Positions 60,144 to 64,000 of a DNA stretch of 64,000 bases are shown one piece after another (positions within the stretch are counted from its first letter, which is position 1; each line of letters starts with the position of its first letter). The translations under genes were made by a program, and so were the position numbers. The notes beneath the pieces are model-generated. The model was not told the DNA's origin, ran no database searches, and saw only the letters and a program-made list of their open reading frames with translations. This stretch comes from Fomes fomentarius (taxonomy: Eukaryota; Basidiomycota; Agaricomycetes; Polyporales; Polyporaceae): the NCBI GenBank assembly GCA_022606135.1, contig JABYQN010000005.1:1178001-1242000 (forward strand). Direction: 5' to 3'.

Positions 60144-63106
60144 ATGCTGTCCTATCCCCGCCTCCACGACAACCCACCCCACGATCTTTCTCTCCACCAG
60201 AGCAATTCACAGCCCGCTCTCTACCACCTCCTCTCGCACGGTATCCCCCAGAACGCCATTCACCACCATCCCTTCCCCATCCCCGCTCCCTACGACCCTC
60301 GCCTCCACCTCGACCCCAACCACGATCTACACCACCAGCCCCAGAACCAAACCTGTATTCCCGCTCTCATCCCCCCCGGCATGGACCCCTCCCAGGTCGA
60401 CATACGCACTTTTTATCCATACACTCCCAACGAGGTCAAGCACCGCAAGCGCACCACCCGCGCCCAGCTCAAGGTCCTCGAAGGCGTATACAAGTATGAC
60501 ACAAAGCCCAACGCGTCCCTCCGCAAGAAGCTCGCCGCAGAGCTCGACATGACCCCCGCGGTGTTCAGGTACTTGCTCCCTTTCCCCTCACCGCCGTGCC
60601 CCCCTTTGTCCTCCGACGCGTCCTTCTCCCCTTTCCCCTCTTTACCGACGCGTCCACCAATGTCTTCTTACTCCCCGTTCCCTCCAGGTCTGGTTCCAGA
60701 ACCGACGTGCAAAAACCAAACAGCAGGCCAAGAAAGCGGAGGCTGCTACCGCTAACGGCTCCGACCCCTCCTCGGCCGAGGTTTCCTCCAACAACGCGAC
60801 TAATCCTTCTCCCGCCGACCCCGACGCCGATGACGAGGACGATCTCAAGGATGAGGACGCGCCCTCTCCAGCGCTTCCAGCTTCTCCCCAGCCGCCTCAC
60901 ACCTCGGAAGCAACATCTCCGGACGGCTCTGCACCCAACGCCAAATCTGATCCTGCACCCTCTAACGTAACTGAGGGCGAGTTGTCCAACTCTACTCCTG
61001 ATAGCCGCCGTGGATCCCTCGCACATCTCAGTCCACTCCCTAGTTGGGCCGCACCATCTGTTGCTCCTCCTACTGCGCCTGCCTCTGCGCCGTCGTCCGC
61101 TGGTGCCAGTGCGGGCGCTGGACATGTCAATGGGCACGTCCGCCTGGCTACCCACCCGCCATCTGTTTCTCCCTTGTCTCAGTCTCACCTCGCTCCTCCT
61201 GACATTTACTCGCAACGACGCACATCACTCCCTGTCGCATCTCTAGGCATCGGGCGCATGGGCCTGCCCAGGCGTGGTGGCTTCGATCCCTCTGTACGCC
61301 GACGCTCCATCGACAATCGCATGCTCGCTCATCCTTACATGCACGTCGCCGCGAGCGCGAACGGCCAGGGCTCTAACGCGAACGGCGCCTTGCTAGAGGG
61401 AGACGAGGTAGCCCAGCAGATGATGAGGCGTCCACAGCTCATGCCCCGTCCCGCACCCTTCGTAAACGCTCAGCATCACCCCGGTCAGGGACACCCACCA
61501 CATGCTCACTCACTGCCCATCGTTCCCTCTCAAGCACAACACACCCAGTTGCCGAATCAGAGGCACTACGATATCTCCCCGATCCCCGTGGGCGTTTCAC
61601 CGCATACATCCATGTACCACGGTTCCCCTGGGCAAGGTTACGATCTCTTCGCGCCTCGTCACTCCATTGATGGTAGCGCTCTCGGCCTCATGCAGGCACA
61701 CGCACAGATGCATATGGGCATGCATGGCCCAGATGCCCCACTGAACGCAGGTATGGATGGTAGCGATTCGTTCTCGGTGGATATGGGCATCGGCCCGCAC
61801 GACGGACGTGGGTATGCCATCTCGCAGCGGCCCATCCCGCCGCCAGTGCCCGGGCCGCTTCCTTCTCCCAACTTCTCCTTCGGAAACCCGTTCGTACCTG
61901 GAGCGAACTCGTCCAACCCGTCGAGCCATTCTGGGACGCCGCCAAACGGCTCCTCGCCGTCGCTGTTGTCGTTGCCCAGGCGTGCGAGCGAGGGCGGCGC
62001 GTCGGATGCGGACACGGAGGAAAGTAGCGCAGGGCCGTTGTCGAGGTTCGGGAGTGTCGCGAGTCTCGGAGGGAGTGAGGTGAGCTGGACGAGTGCCTAC
62101 ACGTCGGAGGGCGGAGAGGACGCGAACATCTGTGCGAGTCGACGGGAGAGCTGGTGAGTCGTCCTCTGCCTTTTTATCATCACCTTCATATGTCCCGCAC
62201 GTGTCGAAGAAGTGCTTCATTCCGGGCCCTGTGTGCGTGATTGCGCACGAATTTCGTCCCTTTTTGTTCGCCGAATCAGTTGTTACCGAGGCGAAGTCCC
62301 GTACATGAGCGATAGGCGCTGACCATGCAACTCGTACATGCAGCGTGTCGAATGGGCCGTTCCTCGAGATGTTCTCGGACCTCGATGTCGGCAGCAACGG
62401 CGGCACGCCTGCGCCCCCAGCTATGCACGAGCAGCACCACCAGATGAGCCATGTCCCCTCGACATCACACCTTTCACCGAGCAATTACCCGCACCACGTA
62501 CAGTCTCATTCTCCAGACGGGCTGGCCGGTCAACAACCGCAGCAGCTGCACTCGCCCTGCGAGGGTGACGGAGGGTACCCTTCACCGTCTTCGGCATCCA
62601 CGATATCCGCGGGTAGCAACAACAGCCCACATATCAGCCCCCACGATACCTCGAACCAACAGCACAACGGCGGGAATGTGAACGGGAGACAGGCTCAAGG
62701 CCACGTGCGGACGAACACGTCGAGCGAGCTCGCGTATGCGTTGTCTGGGGAGCCTGAGGTGCCTTCCCACGCGTACGGGCAGAACAACACGGGCAAGGAC
62801 GAGCTTCCCCAGCTGCAGTACCCCGTGTACTCTTCGGAAGAGTCTAGCATGAATAACATGAACGGCATGGGCGAGCACAGGTACGCGCCGGAACAGGACT
62901 ACTCTAAAGGGCAGGTCGCGCATTTCCCAACCGTGTACGAGGGCTATGTGTACTCGCCAGACGGTCACGTAGCAGGAACGGGGGAGAACAGCGGCAACGG
63001 CCCGATGGACGGCCCGCACGCAACGGGCGCAATACAGCTGTCGCATATGTGCGTGCCGGCGTCGGAGGGGCTGCACTTCATGGGTGGGTACATGCAGTAC
63101 TCATAG
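60144..63106 (+). CDS. homeodomain transcription factor (basidiomycete hom2-like), with apparent frameshift
   Basis: DNA-binding regulator; related basidiomycete homeodomain genes control dikaryon and fruiting-body development. Exons about 60144-60568, 60688-62153 and 62344-63106. Seen: His/Pro-rich N-terminus, PPGMDPSQVDIRTFYPYTPN, then the homeodomain: KHRKRTTRAQLKVLEGVYKY, DTKPNASLRKKLAAELDMTP, and in exon 2 VWFQNRRAKTKQQAKKAEA; then Ser/Pro-, His- and Asn-rich sequence (RRGSLAHLSPL, MGLPRRGGFDP, RRRSIDNRM) to a C-terminus ending GGYMQYS. The exon 1/2 join is one base short for the homeodomain frame; the C-run at 60553-60557 holds five C where six would give the canonical recognition-helix codons. 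The only in-frame alternative donor (GTGTTC at 60561) deletes three helix residues. About 884 residues if the base is missing from the assembly. The hom2 identity is from memory of the KHRKRTTRAQLK pattern. Confidence 0.82.
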
Positions 63107-64000
63107 CCATCGCCCGCTGCCTCCATCTACCCTGTCATGACCTCATGAAAGCGCGTCAGTGACCTCGCTTGTACTACTATCGCTGCACCCTCATCGCCGC
63201 CGCCGCCGCCGCCGCCCCGTGTACTCTGGTGCGCTGTTGTTGTCCGCCCTGCCCCGCTGGTCCGCCTGTCTGTCCTTGTACGCCTCCTCGTCCTCGTCCT
63301 CGTCCTCGTCGTCTCGCATGCAACGTTCTACTCTCATTTTTCCATTTCCGCATAGCTATACGCTTATCCACATGTTACTCGATACATCGCGCATTGCGTC
63401 TAATCATCCCTCTTGCTCGTCTATCCACTCCCACTCTCACTATCCATTGCCCGCCCTCTTGCTGCTGCCTCGTGCTTCGTGCTCCGACCTTCGCACCCTA
63501 TCCCACCGTCCCTACCCCCAGCCTTGCCTCCGTCCTTGGTATTCCCTTCGGTCCCACATTCGGCAGTCTCACGGACTTTCGCGTTCAGATCTCTTCTTTC
63601 GTTCACGTACCGGCTATTTACATCCATAACATATCCTCTACAATACAGTCCCTGTCCTCGTGTACGCGTATTATTTTTCCAGGCCATCGCCCATGATCCC
63701 AGTCCCGGTCTTTCGGTCGTGGTCGTGATCATAGTCGCGGTCTCCCTGGTCTCCGTTGACCGTTAAACGTTCACTGCCAGTGCCAGTGCCTACGGTCCGC
63801 GCTCCCAGGCTCGAGCACCCAAGCTTGCTCTCTCAGCTGTGGCCAACTCGGAACCGCGCGCACACGGGCAGTCTGGCCCGCGGTGGGGATGATGTGGGGA
63901 CTCTCTGTCTGTCCACCTTGTTCGGGCACTATATCTTCTCGTTGCGCTGTTCGCCTGATGTCCGTTGTCGATGTTTACTGTAGAATCTGTATAGTCTACT
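63107..64000. other. 3' region of the homeodomain gene
   Basis: Pyrimidine-rich, with a CCG trinucleotide tract at about 63197-63216 and the CTCGTC hexamer tract listed separately. No gene seen before the window edge. Confidence 0.45.
63283..63312. repeat. CTCGTC hexamer tract
   Basis: About five tandem copies of a CTCGTC/TCCTCG 6-nt unit in the 3' flank of the homeodomain gene. Confidence 0.8.

Overview
This window is nuclear DNA of a filamentous basidiomycete, most likely an Agaricomycete. The genes are closely packed and broken by many short GT-AG introns (mostly 45-70 nt, often 4-11 per gene). The gene content fits this: a KHRKR-type homeodomain regulator with a basidiomycete look, an AA9 polysaccharide monooxygenase, and a run of small secreted RlpA-like barrel proteins. 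About 24 genes can be supported. I read exon borders by hand; for almost all of them the spliced length is a multiple of three and motifs run intact across the junctions. No tRNA, rRNA, CRISPR array or recognisable transposon was seen.

Layout. 0-1.5 kb: 5' part of CCT6 (minus). 2.4-5.0 kb: two convergent EthD-domain paralogues. 6.0-12.0 kb: APC1, scaffold of the anaphase-promoting complex (minus), head to head with a classical SDR (12.5-13.9 kb). 13.9-18.1 kb: long stretch without an assignable gene. 18.1-25.1 kb: three metabolic genes in a row on the minus strand (FAD amine-oxidase-like flavoprotein, retinol-dehydrogenase-like SDR, MetX-like alpha/beta hydrolase). 25.6-30.8 kb: nucleolar FKBP (FPR3/4 type), ARPC4 of the Arp2/3 complex, FIT/Scs3-type ER lipid-droplet protein, and HEM2 of haem synthesis. 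31.5-32.6 kb: a membrane protein of unknown function. 33.7-35.3 kb: a TatD/Scn1-type metal hydrolase with a possible mitochondrial leader.

35.9-44.7 kb is the accessory part: an AA9 LPMO and three tandem secreted RlpA-like double-psi beta-barrel genes with nearly identical exon structure and partly duplicated 5' flanks. They are interspersed with minus-strand spliced segments that look coding but that I cannot name. 45.6-51.3 kb: a ubiquitin-like/BAG co-chaperone head to head with a Pbs2/Wis1-type MAP kinase kinase, then GOT1. 53.0-57.3 kb: a long Wee1-type kinase. 60.1-63.1 kb: a homeodomain transcription factor whose recognition-helix codons appear to be one base short in a C-run.

Functionally most of the window is housekeeping: chaperonin and co-chaperone (CCT6, BAG), cell cycle (APC1, Wee1), stress signalling (MAPKK), actin nucleation (ARPC4), ER-Golgi and lipid biology (GOT1, FIT) and haem (HEM2). 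The AA9/RlpA-like island suggests a locus for secreted cell-wall-acting proteins. The unassigned spliced segments inside it are the likeliest place for something undescribed.
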